A stretch of DNA of 64,000 bases, taken from positions 179,302,825 to 179,366,824 of the forward strand of contig CAXKWD010000006.1 of assembly GCA_964059195.1 (NCBI GenBank), written 5' to 3'. Each line of letters starts with the position of its first letter. Within the stretch, counting starts at the first letter, position 1. This DNA comes from Ectobius pallidus. Taxonomy: Eukaryota > Arthropoda > Insecta > Blattodea > Ectobiidae. Shown here piece by piece: positions 22,026-32,203 of this stretch. The notes under the pieces were generated by a model. It had not been told where the DNA came from. It saw only the letters and a program-made list of their open reading frames with translations, and did not search any database. A program made the position numbers and the translations under genes.

Positions 22026-23838
22026 TAATGCTAAAATACAACATGGACACAAACTTGTTGTGCCAACTATGACGACTTGTGACGTATGGAAAAACTTACG
22101 TACAATGGGACTATGTAAACAAAAAACTGACTGTTCTTTTGACAATTTATCTCTCAACGAACTGAACGAGCATTTTACGTCAGTGCCTATCAGAACTTTA
22201 GACAATGCAACTAAACGACAAGCTATTGCTGAACTGACAACCTTACCTACACCAGATCGTGAAAAATTCTATTTCTCTCACGTATCTCCCATGCAAGTAA
22301 AGAAAGCTCTTCAACGGGTAAAAACTAATTCACAGGGCATTGACAGAATAAGTATAAGAATGCTAAACAGAATCATAGATATCATCCTTCCGACCATAAC
22401 TCACATATTTAACGCTTCACTTGTTACATCCACATTTCCTCAACAATGGAAACATGCACTCGTTCGACCTATTGCTAAAGTAAATCGGCCAAGCACTCCT
22501 ACAGACTACAGACCTATTAGTATTTTACCTACTTTATCTAAAGCACTAGAACGTATTGTTCACAAACAACTTACTGACTATTTACATACTTACAACTTGC
22601 TCGATCCACTCCAGTCTGGCTTTAGGACTTACCACAGTACCTCTACTGCACTCCTTAAAATCGTTGAAGATACTCGTGAGGCCATGGACAGACGTGAGTT
22701 GACTGTATTATCCCTTCTTGACTTTTCCCGTGCATTTGACACAGTCGATACTGACATTCTTATTGCAAAGTTGAAATCTTTGTATCTGTCTGACACTGTA
22801 ATCAAATGGATGGAATCCTACCTTCGCGGTCGTCAGCAATGTGTTACTGATAACAAGCGCTCTTCATCGTGGCGATGTGTGAAGGCAGGCGTTCCCCAGG
22901 GGTCTGTATTAGGGCCTCTCTTATTCTCCGTATTCATAAATGATATATCTAGTCACATAAGACACTCCCAACACCACCTGTACGCAGATGACCTTCAGAT
23001 CTATATTCACTCACCTCCCGATGCAATTAATGACTCTTTAACATTCCTTAACGAAGATCTACAATTAATCGGTAACTGGGCACACAAATTTGGCTTACAA
23101 CTTAACCCAAGCAAAACCCAAGTTATTGTATTAGGACAGCAAAGACTCGTGTCATCCATCAACAAGGCTACATTGCTACCAGTGACACTGAACAACACTA
23201 TTATCCCGTACACAGAAACAGTAAAAAATCTAGGTATCTATCTCGACTCAAACATGAATTGGAATTCCCAAATCAAGCATATATGTAAAAAGGCTTTCTC
23301 TATCATGCATGCTCTAAAACGACTGAAAAACTTCCTTCCAACTAGAATAAAGCAAACCCTCATACAGACCCTAGTGATGCCTTATTTCGACTACTGCGAC
23401 ATTTTGTATGGAGATCTGAGTGTTGAATTGTCACAGAAACTTCAGCGTGTTCATAATACTTGTGTTCGTTTTATCTTTAACATTCGTTTCCACGATCATG
23501 TCTCAAAATATTTCAAGCATCTATCTTGGCTTCGTTTGCAAAATAGACGTTTGGTCCACTCTCTGTGCTTATTATACCAAATTCTTAAGTTTTCCATACC
23601 TCTTTACTTGGCTCCCCGATTTACATTTCTATCCTCCTACCATAATCATGGTACACGTTCGCAGCACAACTCTCTGTTATCAATTCCTCGTCATCATACA
23701 ACCTCATACTCTCATTCATTCACCATAGCCACAGCCCGTTCTTGGAATTCCTTGTCACAAGATATTAGGGGTAGTCGGAGTGTACACTCTTTCAAAACTG
23801 CGCTTATTAAACAATTATTGCCCACTGAACAGAACTAG
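22026..23838 (+). CDS. LINE reverse transcriptase (jockey superfamily), open
   Basis: About 603 intact codons; upstream codons from 22012 belong to flanking DNA and do not mark a true start. Numbering from 22012: DFSRAFD at 237-243 holds the first catalytic aspartate, PQGSVLGPLLF lies at 295-305, YADD at 324-327 is the active-site pair, LNPSKTQ at 364-370 and LGIYLDS at 407-413. A C-terminal domain follows to residue 608, ending at TAG. It would copy its own RNA at a nicked target site. Without an endonuclease it cannot move by itself, but the intact frame implies a recent insertion. A CR1/L2-like clade is possible; I am not sure of it. Confidence 0.9.
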
Positions 23839-24249
23839 CTCTTTGTAGTCACTTCATCTTTCACTGTATATAACATTACTTAGTCTCCTTATAACGTATC
23901 TACAGCTAGACTTAAATTTCCATTATAATATAATTCTACATATTCCTTGTTTTACTTGTAACATTATTACTATTTTCTTTGATGACACTTGCGCTCTCTA
24001 TGAAGCCTGTGCTTTTTATGAAACCTATGCTTTTTATGAAACCTATGCTTTTTACTTATTTAATTTATTATTATGATTAGCCTTAACCTTAGTCTTAGTA
24101 TTAGTCATAAGTCTCTTATTCACTAATTTGCTATTTATGTAAACCTACATTGTATATATTTTCTGAAACCTGGTTGAGTGGAAGAGAAGGCCTTATGGCC
24201 TTAACTCTGCCAGGCAAAATAAATCATTTACTACTACTACTACTACTAC
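22026..24249 (+). mobile_element. 5'-truncated non-LTR retrotransposon (LINE)
   Basis: Inserted in the Tigger-like element of U0. The empty site is seen at 30395-30410. The short duplication TATCC flanks it (22021-22025 and 24250-24254). It ends in (CTA)n rather than poly-A. The endonuclease half is missing, so it is truncated at the 5' end. It is absent from U1, U2, U3 and U5. Confidence 0.9.
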
Positions 24250-24250
24250 T
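24224..24250 (+). repeat. (CTA)n 3' tail of the LINE
   Basis: About nine trinucleotide repeats at the element's 3' end, typical of non-LTR elements that do not end in poly-A. Confidence 0.85.
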
Positions 24251-25288
24251 ATCCCAAGGTTTATTTCACTTTTGTCGCCACATATCAGGACATGGGTCCG
24301 GACAAAGGCAAGTTTTTAGCCCGCGCATTTACAAACCATTCCCACACTATTTCATTAATTTCTTCATTTCCAGTCTTCTATGCTTTTCTCTTCATTTGTC
24401 CATTCCCCTTCATCCACTCCTCCCTTATCTTATCTTTGTTCTTTAAATTTCGTAAATTTGCGTTTTACTACATTTGAAACGCAAAATTATTTCGTGCACA
24501 GAAAGTTTGTGTCTCTCACCTTCATTTTTTCATTGAGCGTGAGCGATACGTACTTTTTGTTCGACATGATGCTACAAGCAGTACAAGCCAACTGAAACTG
24601 AAGCCTGGCGGAAAATATAAAACAAAGCAGGTAGCAAATTTCTTGACTACCGGGTAAATTCCATTGTTGGGCGAAACATAAGCCACCGCCGTGTATACTC
24701 TAACCGAACTCTCAGGGCTGTACAATATCCGTACTAAGAAGTAACGTGTTCACACAGACATATTATCAAAATATATATTGTAATGCAGTAGAACATACAA
24801 TGCTGCTTTTCCTCATTATACAATAAATTGCTACTAAAATCTTAATTTTTGCATTCCGTTTCCGCGTTAAGCACTTTCCGTTTTATACAAAATATTGACA
24901 TTTAAAAATGTATTGCATGAGTTGGGACTGAAATATTTGTACGCTTTGGACAGACTTCCGGATTATACACGTGCCGCTTTGAACAAGTTTTACTGTACTT
25001 TCTTAATAAGGTTAAATTTCCACAAACGTGTAAGAAATCAAATAGGCGAGTGCATTGCAGTATTCAAATATTTCGGTGTTATTCATTAACACATTTTGTA
25101 TTTCACAACTTAGAATATATTTTATATTTCTGTTACCACAAATTAACATTTTACATAAGGAATACTTTAGGTACTGGTCATATATAATATAATGCTAATT
25201 TTGCAAACATTTTAAAAGTCCCAAGAAATTTCAATGATACACTCTGAGCATTAATGTACCCTTGCTTATTGTTTAAAATAATAAACTT

Positions 25289-25616
25289 AAAAAAAAAAAA
25301 AAAACTTTGTGGAACTTTATACAGTGAAGCAACTATAATAAAATTAATTTATTATATGAGTTGACATAAACACACTTTTTGCTTCATTTACCATATTTTT
25401 GGTATGACGCGTTTCAAGGATCCTCCTCCCAATTTTCAAATTTGACAGAGTTCTGTAATTAACAAAGTTGTTGACTATTAAACACTTTAGGCCTCACTTT
25501 TCCTTTGACAGGGTATTTGAAAATGGGGAGGAGGCTCCTTGAAACGCGTTATACCAAAAATATGGTAAGCGAAGCAAAAAGTGTGTTTATGTCAACTCAT
25601 ATAGTAAATTAATTTT
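25289..25616. mobile_element. Snapback element in U1
   Basis: Inverted arms lie at about 25333-25430 and 25517-25616, with a left-only tail (poly-A then CTTTGTGGAACTTTATACAG). The 11-bp duplication ATAATAATCTT is intact on the right (25617-25627) and has one change on the left. The empty site is seen at the related B5 leader near 27350. Each arm ends its core with GAAACGCGT, a palindromic helix-III-like stretch, but no proper CUGANGA is present. Confidence 0.8.
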
Positions 25617-25644
25617 ATAATAATCTTTTGTTTGTTTTTAACAG

Positions 25645-27460
25645 ATAATCTACTGTGTGCTGGCGATAACACATGTATAACCCTGAGGATTACATAGCAT
25701 GAACTAAGAAGATAGAAGAGTAAGATCTGGCTTCTGGCTGTGATGCGGTCAACAATATTTCCACATCCTGTGTCGGTACATAGAAAAGATGAGTATTCTT
25801 CCATTTTAAGAAATTCAATTTTACAAAGTTTAGAGTTTATTAGTTTAAACTTCCAACATCTGATTAAATCCATAATTTCATAATTTTTTCTGCCTCTTCT
25901 AGTTGCTGTAATTAAAGAATAGGCAGAGTAGTTTATACTACTTCAGAGTAGTTCAGATTAACTGGCACTAACATTACTAAAGGCATTTAGATAACACAAT
26001 GCTTTTCTTTATAAATTTGAAAAGTTTTAATTCACTTTTAAAAGTTTTGTAACATTAGTATTTTTAGTGCACAAAATGCTACAGTTCAAAACAATTTTAA
26101 AAGTCCCAAGAATTTTCAGTTGTTCACTCAGACTAAACTTCCAACTACTGATTCCATCGATATTCTCATCATCTTTTCTGTTTCCAAATGAAGCATTGTT
26201 CTTTTATTGTTGCTGAAGTTAATTAGTAGTTAGAGTAGTTAAAGAGCAATTTGTTGTAGCTAGCCCTAACAATACTAAAATGGTAGTTAGATAAGACAAT
26301 GCTTCCTTATGAAATTGAAAAGTTTTAATTCACTCCATAAAGTTCTGTAAGTTGAATATCATATGCACATAAAACTCTAATTTTTCAACAGTTTTAAATA
26401 TCCCAAGAAATTTCAATGATTCACTCTAGTCTACCCTTGCTTATTGCTTAAAATATTAATCTTTTGTTCTTTTGTAACAGATATACTACTCTGTGCAGTA
26501 CAACCCTGAGGAATACAAAGCGTGAAATAAGAAGATAAAATAGTAAGAGTGTCCTTTCTACAAATCTGCAAATGAGGGCTCCTGGCTGTCGTCTTGCTGT
26601 GGTGTGGTCAACAATAGTTCTAAATGTAAGATAACATTCCATGTCATTACATAGAAAACATCAGTATTTTTCCATTTTAAGAAATGCTATTTTACTAAGT
26701 TTAGAGTTCATAGGTTTAAAGTTTGAACTTCTGATTCCATCCATATTGTTATTATCTTTTATACTACAAATGAAGCATTCTCCTCTTGAACTTGCTGTAG
26801 TTAAAGAGTAGTTGAAATTCACTAATAGAAGTTTTGTAACTTGAATATTTTTAATACATATAATGCTAAGAAGGGCCCAAGAAATTTGAATTATTCACAC
26901 TGAGTATTTGCTTACTATTAAAAATCATAATAATTTGTTCATTTGTTTCAGATATACTACCATGAACTTATATACAACCCTGAGGACTACAAAGCATGAA
27001 CTAAAAGATAGAATAGTAAGATTGTCCTTTCTACAAGTCTACACCTCAAAGAAGAGTAAGTGTGTCCTTTCTACAAGACTGCACCTCTAAGAAGAGTAAG
27101 AGTGTCCTTTCTACAAGCCTACACCTCTATGCACAGGTAAAATATTTTGGTGTTATTCAGTAACACCTTTTATATTTCACAACCTAGAATATATTTTATA
27201 TTTCTGCTACCACAAATTAACATTTTACAGAAAGAATACTTTAGGTTCTGGTCATATATAATGTAATGCTAATTTTGCAAAAATTTTTAATTTCCCAAGA
27301 AATTTCAATGATACACTCTGAGTATTAATGTACCCTTGCTTATTGTTTAAAATAATAATCTTTTGTTTGTTTTTAACAGACATACTACTGTGTGCTGGTG
27401 GTTACACTTGTACAATCCTGAGGAATACAAAGCGCAAAATAAGAAGATAAAAGAGAAAGT
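25645..27460 (+). pseudogene. Four exon-like B blocks of U1
   Basis: Blocks start after acceptors at 25645, 26481, 26952 and 27380. Each keeps TACTAC and most keep the 'CCTGAGGA' core. All hit in-frame stops in the phase expected after block A, and none has a full domain. Equivalent blocks: U2 32232, 33068, 33543, 33971; U3 38823, 39659, 40134, 40563; U4 45415, 46251, 46722; U5 47922, 48758, 49233, 49662; U6 54511, 55347, 55822, 56251. Confidence 0.4.
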
Positions 27461-27521
27461 ATAAATTGATTGAAACTGTTATTAAAACTTTAGTACAGTG
27501 GATAAAATTCTACCCTCGAAC

Positions 27522-27566
27522 AGTCACTACGTTTCAGCCTGACCTCCAGGCCTTCCTCAGGTGAAC
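27522..27566 (-). ncRNA. Hammerhead-ribozyme-like motif, left Penelope arm (U1)
   Basis: On the minus strand CUGAGGA (27560-27554) fits CUGANGA. Then comes a hairpin GCCUG-GAGGU-CAGGC, GAAA (27535-27532), a self-complementary ACGU and an A at the expected cleavage position. GUUCAC before the core pairs with GUGAC after it for helix I (four pairs plus a wobble). One extra purine sits before helix II. Hammerheads in Penelope-like elements are established knowledge; activity here is untested. The right arm (28801-28850) has the core changed to CTGGTTA, so probably dead. Confidence 0.5.
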
Positions 27567-27572
27567 TAGAAA

Positions 27573-28180
27573 CTACTCGCATGTTGGTACGTTGTCCATG
27601 CTGGAAGGGGTCTCTGCCGTGGTCCCGTGCCAGTTCGGAAAACCACCCTGCTCACAGTCATCCTCCATACCATCGTTGTGTAACATAAAGGTGGTATCCC
27701 TGTGGTGTACTTCCATCCATTCTCTCAGGATTTTGTATTCTGCAGGCATCGCTACATGAATGGGGGGAAATTTTGGTGTTGTAGTTCCCTTTGCGAATCT
27801 CCTGACGATGTCCAACCCATCATCGCCTAGGTCTCCTTCATAGTTGTTGAGGAGTTTCCTCGTTCTCCTGATAATATGAAAGGCCTCGCATATCTTCCTC
27901 CGAGTAACGTCTTTTTCTACCTCTAAAATTTCAAAACCGCCGAATTGATGATTTTTTCAACCATATGCTGACTTAGGCCGGTATTGGTATTTTTGTTCCT
28001 TACATCGCGCTCATGTTCTCGGAGCCTTGCGGTAAACGACCTCCTGGTCTCCCCAATGTAAACACCATCACAATCTTTACAGTTTATTGCATATACATCT
28101 GGTTTTTAATTTTTCCCGGTTTCAATCCCAAACCTTTTATATTGCGAAAACATGTTCTCTATGGTCTTTCCTGACTTGTA
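27573..28180 (-). pseudogene. Penelope-like endonuclease remnant, left arm (U1)
   Basis: Minus strand: DGVYIGE of a GIY-YIG domain, then LREHERDVRNKNTNTGLSQH, then a frame break in an A run (near 27955). A later piece (27815-27573) ends SSMDNVPTCE and stop. No reverse transcriptase remains. Confidence 0.65.
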
Positions 28181-28266
28181 GGCCGGCATTCAAGTCAGGA
28201 AGGACTATGGAGAACATGTTTTCGCGATATAAAATGTTTGGGATTGAAACCGGGAAAAATGAATAA

Positions 28267-28798
28267 CCAGGTGTGTATGCAATAACCTGTAAAGATTGTG
28301 ATGGTGTTTACATTGGGGAGATCGGTAGGTCATTTACCGTAAGGCTCCGAGAACATGAGCGCGATGTAAGGAACAAAAATACCAATACCGGCCTAAGTCA
28401 GCATATGGTTGAAAACAATCATCAAATCGGCGGTTTTGAAATTTTAGAAGTAGAAAACGATGTTATTTGGAGGTAGATATGCGAGGCCTTTCATATTATC
28501 AGGAGAACGGAGAAACTCTCAACAACTATGAAGGAGACCTAGGCGATGATTGGTTGGACATCGTCAGGAGATTCACAAAGGGAACAACAACACCAAAATT
28601 TCCCCCGTTTACGTAGCGACTCCCGCAGAATACGAAATCCCGAGAGAATGGATCAAAGTAACCCACAGTGATACCACATTTATGTTACGCGCCGAGGATA
28701 CGGAGGATGACTGTGCACAGGGTGGTTTTCCAAACTGGCACGGGTGCACGGCAGAGACCCTTTCCAGCATGGACAACGTACCAACATGCGAGTAGATT
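28267..28798 (+). pseudogene. Penelope-like endonuclease remnant, right arm (U1)
   Basis: Starts in the zinc-like linker (ITCKDCDG), then GVYIGEIGRSF, the GIY-YIG signature, with R and E/H residues downstream (LREHERDV, LSQHMVENNH). A stop follows IWR at 28474. The frame resumes to end SSMDNVPTCE at 28798. In life this enzyme nicks target DNA for reverse transcription of the element. Confidence 0.7.
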
Positions 28799-30109
28799 TT
28801 AGTTCACCTGGTTAAGGCCTGGAGGTCATGCTGAAACGTAGTGACTGTTCAAAGGTAGAATTTTATCCACTGTACTAAAGTTTTAATAACAGTTTTAATC
28901 AATTCATATTTATAACCAGTGGGAAGAGTTGGACCTGGGTTGTGAATTACCTGGTATGTTGAAAAGAGTAAGAGTGTCCTTCCTACAAATCTGCAATTGA
29001 GGGCTCCTGGTTGCCGTCTGGCTGTGGTGTGGTCAACAATAGTTCTAAGTGTAAGTCACATTCCATGTCATTACATAGAAAAGATCTGTATTCTTCCATT
29101 TTAAGAAATGCTATTTTACAAAGTATAGAGTTCATAAGTTTAACGTTCGAACTTATGATTAGATCCATATTTTCATCATCTTTTCTACTACAAATGAAGC
29201 ATTGTCCTCTTAGTTGGGTACCTTATGTCATCCCGTGGGCTCCTGCGTGAAGAATGCAACACACCTATATTTTGAGTTTCTATGAAGTCTAAGGATACCC
29301 GAACCACTTGATGCTACTCTGGGGGTCGCGTCTGAGTTTCGTGATGACTTCATCAAAATAGCGGACATCAATGACATGTCGCATGTCACAGAAATGGCCA
29401 TAAAGTATAAACTATTTGTGATAGAGACTTGGAAAAAACGGTTTTGAAATCACAATGAAATGCTCTACGATATTGTTTCTTACACATATGGAACTAAGAT
29501 GGCATTCTACCAAAATATCACACTTTTTGTTGGAAAAATGAAAAAAAAATGGTCCTGTAGAATGTGTTCTCTTGAAATTTCGATAGAAGATGATACCATG
29601 CCATAACTACATGTAATCAAAATTTTTGAGGAGTTTAATAATGATTCTATTCCCGTTTACCAGAAGTTTCCAACGTCAATAGTTTTAATTCTGTTGTAGT
29701 TTTTGTAAAACAAACAGCAATCTCCAAATTTCAATATGCTTTCTCCTGAAGATTATAAGCTTTATTATGTCTAAGGATACCCGAATCACTTGATGCTGCT
29801 CTAGCGGTCGTGTCCGAGTCACGTGATGACTTCATCAAAATTTCGGTCTTCAATAACGTGTTGTGTTTCACAGAAATGAATATAAACTGAAAACTATTTG
29901 TAAAGGAGACTTGCAGAAAAATGTTATTTTGAAATGGGAATAAACTGGTAATGTAATCATAACTGAATAAATTTTGCTGTTGTGTTTCTGCATGCTGCAC
30001 ATTAAAATCTTGAATTATGATTGCACACATGAAACGGATAGAATACAATTAAACTGGTAACATTTAGCCTATCCCTAGACTGCTCGGAGTGTATTTCTGT
30101 TTTCTGTTA

Positions 30110-31149
30110 AAGTAAAACTTGTTCAAAGCGGAATCGTATGGGACCAAAAGAATTTTCCAAATTGGGCAAGTTTCCGGATTACACAAATTACACTAGGCTA
30201 CATAAATGTTATCAATTACTGTACCATGCGCCACAAATGTGAATTTGTAATATGGAAACACTGTAATTAATTATGAACCTTAATTTCTGTACAGCATCAC
30301 TTTATTTAAATACAGTAAAATACTACACTATTATTAATGGTTAATAACACTAACACAATATAATTATGCAATTACTGTAGGCTAAATGTTTTCTTGCCTC
30401 ATTATCCCAAGGTTTATTTCACTTTTGTCGCCACATATCAGGACATGGGTCCGGACAAAGGCAAGTTTTTAGCCCGTGCATTTACAAACCATTCCCACAC
30501 TATTTCATTAATTTCTTCATTTCCCGTCTTCTTTTCTTTTCTCTTCATTTGTCCGTTCCCCTTCATCCACTCCTCCCTTATCTTATCTTTGTTCTTTAAA
30601 GTTTCGTAAATTTGCGTTTTACTACATTTGAAACGCAAAATTATTTCGTGCACAGAAAGTTTGTGTCTCTCACCTTCATTTTTTCATTGAGCGTGAGCGA
30701 TACGTACTTTTTGTTCGACATGATGCTACAAGCAGTACAAGCCAACTGAAACTGAAGCCTGGCGGAAAATATAAAACAAAGCAGGTAGCAAATTTCTTGA
30801 CTACCGGGTAAATTCCATTGTTGGCCGAAACATAAGCCACCGCCGTGTATACTCTAACCGAACTCTCAGGGCTGTACAATATCCGTACTAAGAAGTAACG
30901 TGTTCACACAGACATATTATCAAAATATATATTGTAATGCAGTAGAACATACTATGCTGCTTTTCCGCATTATAGAATAAATTGCTACTAAAATCTTAAT
31001 TTTTGCATTCCGTTTCCGTGTTAAGCACTTTCCGTTTTATACAAAATATTGACATTTAAAAATGTATTGCATGAGTTGGGACTGAAATATTTGTACGCTT
31101 TGGACAGATTTCCGGATTATACACGTGCCGCTTTGAACAAGTTTTACTG
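30110..31149 (-). mobile_element. Non-autonomous Tigger/pogo-like element (U1)
   Basis: Ends carry an inverted GTAAAACTTGTTCAAAGCGG and are flanked by TA (30108-30109, 31150-31151), as for Tc1/mariner-type transposons. Inside, the minus strand keeps only an N-terminal DNA-binding region. The catalytic DDE part is absent. Confidence 0.7.
30420..30722 (-). pseudogene. CENP-B/Tigger-type helix-turn-helix fragment (U1)
   Basis: Starts MSNKKYVSLTLNEKMK at 30722, then a one-base frame shift near 30673. The frame continues KLSVHEIILRFKCSKTQIYE, TLKNKDKI, and a second helix region EEINEIVWEWFVNARAKNLP followed by LSGPMS and stop. This matches the paired HTH and CENPB-type domains at the start of Tigger/Jerky-like proteins, which bind the transposon ends. 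Copies: U2 37030-37314, U3 43622-43906, U5 52718-53002. Confidence 0.65.
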
Positions 31150-31458
31150 TACTTAATTAATAAGGTTAAATTTCCACAAACGTGTAAGAAATCAAATAGG
31201 CGAGTGCATTGCAGTATTCAAATATTTCGGTGTTATTCATTAACACATTTTGTATTTCACTACTTAGAATATATTTTATATTTCTGCTCCCACAAATTAA
31301 CATTTTAGAAAAGAAATACTTTAGGTTCTGGTCACATATATTATAATGCTAATTTTGCAACAAATTTAAAGGCACCAAGAAATTTCAATGATTCACTCTA
31401 AGTATTAATGTACCCTTGCTTATTGCTTAAAATAATAATTTTTTTTTCTTTGTAATAG

Positions 31459-31653
31459 ATATACTACTTTGTGCTGGCGGTTACACATGTACAACCCTGA
31501 GGACTACAAACCATGAACTAAAAGATGGAGGAGTAAGAGTGTTCTTTCTACAAGTCTGCACCTCAAAGAAGAGTAAGAGTGTCCTTTCTACAAGTCTGCA
31601 CCTCTAAGAAGAGTACTAGTGTCCTTTCTACAAGCCTACACCTCTATGCACAG
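31459..31653 (+). pseudogene. Exon-like block B1 with 38-bp minisatellite
   Basis: After an acceptor (ctttgtaatag) it reads DILLCAGGYTCTTLRTTNHE and stays open through repeats of a ~38-bp motif (GAGTAAGAGTGTCCTTTCTA then CAAGTCTGCACCTC), about three copies at 31530-31650. It ends at a donor-like CACAG|GTAAAA. Each repeat contains GTAAGAG, a possible alternative donor. Copies start at 38051, 44644, 47151 and 53740. Those in U3, U4 and U5 read open for ~49 codons. Confidence 0.4.
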
Positions 31654-31879
31654 GTAAAATATTTTGGTGTTATTCAGTAACACCTTTTATATTTCGCAAC
31701 CTAGAATATATTTTATATTTCTGTTACCACAAATTAACATTTTACAGAAGGAATACTTTAGGTTTTGGTCATATATAATATAATGCTAATTTTGCAAACA
31801 TTTTAAAAGTCCCAAGAAATTTCAATGATACACTCTGAGTATTAATGTACCCATGCTTGTTGTTTAAAATAATAATCTT

Positions 31880-32203
31880 AAAAAAAAAAAACTTTGTGGA
31901 ACTTTATACAGTAAAGCAACTATAATAATATTAATTTATTATATGAGTTGACATAAACACACTTTTTGCTTCATTTACCATATTTTTGGTATGACGCGTT
32001 TCAAGGATCCTCCTCCCAATTTTCAAATTTGACAGAGTTCTGTAATTAACAAAGTTGTTGAATATTAAACACTTTAGGCCTCACTTTTCCTTTGACAGGG
32101 TATTTGAAAATGGGGAGGAGGCTCCTTGAAACGCGTTATACCAAAAATATGGTAAGCGAAGCAAAAAGTGTGTTTATGTCAACTCATATAGTAAATTAAT
32201 TTT
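31880..32203. mobile_element. Snapback element in U2
   Basis: As in U1, here with both 11-bp duplications ATAATAATCTT intact (31869-31879, 32204-32214). Confidence 0.8.

Larger units (their letters stand above)
21728..24995 (-). mobile_element. Tigger/pogo-like element in U0, interrupted by a LINE
   Basis: The ends share an inverted GTAAAACTTGTTCAAAGCGG and are flanked by TA (21726-21727 and 24996-24997). Removing the LINE leaves about 1.04 kb, like the copies in other units. The HTH fragment here carries extra small changes (near 24375 and 24447). Confidence 0.7.
19560..25277 (+). repeat. 6.6-kb array, unit U0 (older, rearranged)
   Basis: Has B blocks at 19686 and 20523, then the unit's right half (20.7-21.7 kb), then a Tigger-like element. 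Compared with U1 it lacks the snapback, the last two B blocks, the Penelope pair and the first B block. It alone has the LINE. Differences in the shared parts are few. Confidence 0.8.
27456..28961. mobile_element. Head-to-head pair of 5'-truncated Penelope-like elements (U1)
   Basis: A 1.45-kb inverted repeat is centred near 28186. Both arms are the 3' end of the same element, the left on minus and the right on plus, joined at their truncated 5' ends. Each arm encodes a GIY-YIG endonuclease C-terminal part. Direct repeats AAAAGAG (27449-27455 and 28962-28968) flank the pair. A 48-base tail occurs only on the right. Penelope-like elements often insert as inverted partial copies, which explains this shape. 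Confidence 0.8.
25278..31868 (+). repeat. 6.59-kb tandem unit U1
   Basis: Order: snapback (25289-25616), B2 at 25645, B3 at 26481, B4 at 26952, B5 at 27380, Penelope pair (27456-28961), the ~180-bp repeats (29.25-29.95 kb), Tigger-like element (30110-31149), B1 of the next set at 31459. B1, B2 and B5 share a ~200-bp intron-like leader ending 'ttgtttttaacag' or similar. Confidence 0.9.

Noticed and set aside
25592..25873. Minus-strand 93-codon ORF repeated in U1-U6
   Set aside because: It is the reverse of a B block and its acceptor; no protein features.
29731..30048. Minus-strand ORF of ~100 codons repeated in all units
   Set aside because: It overlaps the ~180-bp repeats on the other strand, shows no domain, and recurs only because the unit does.
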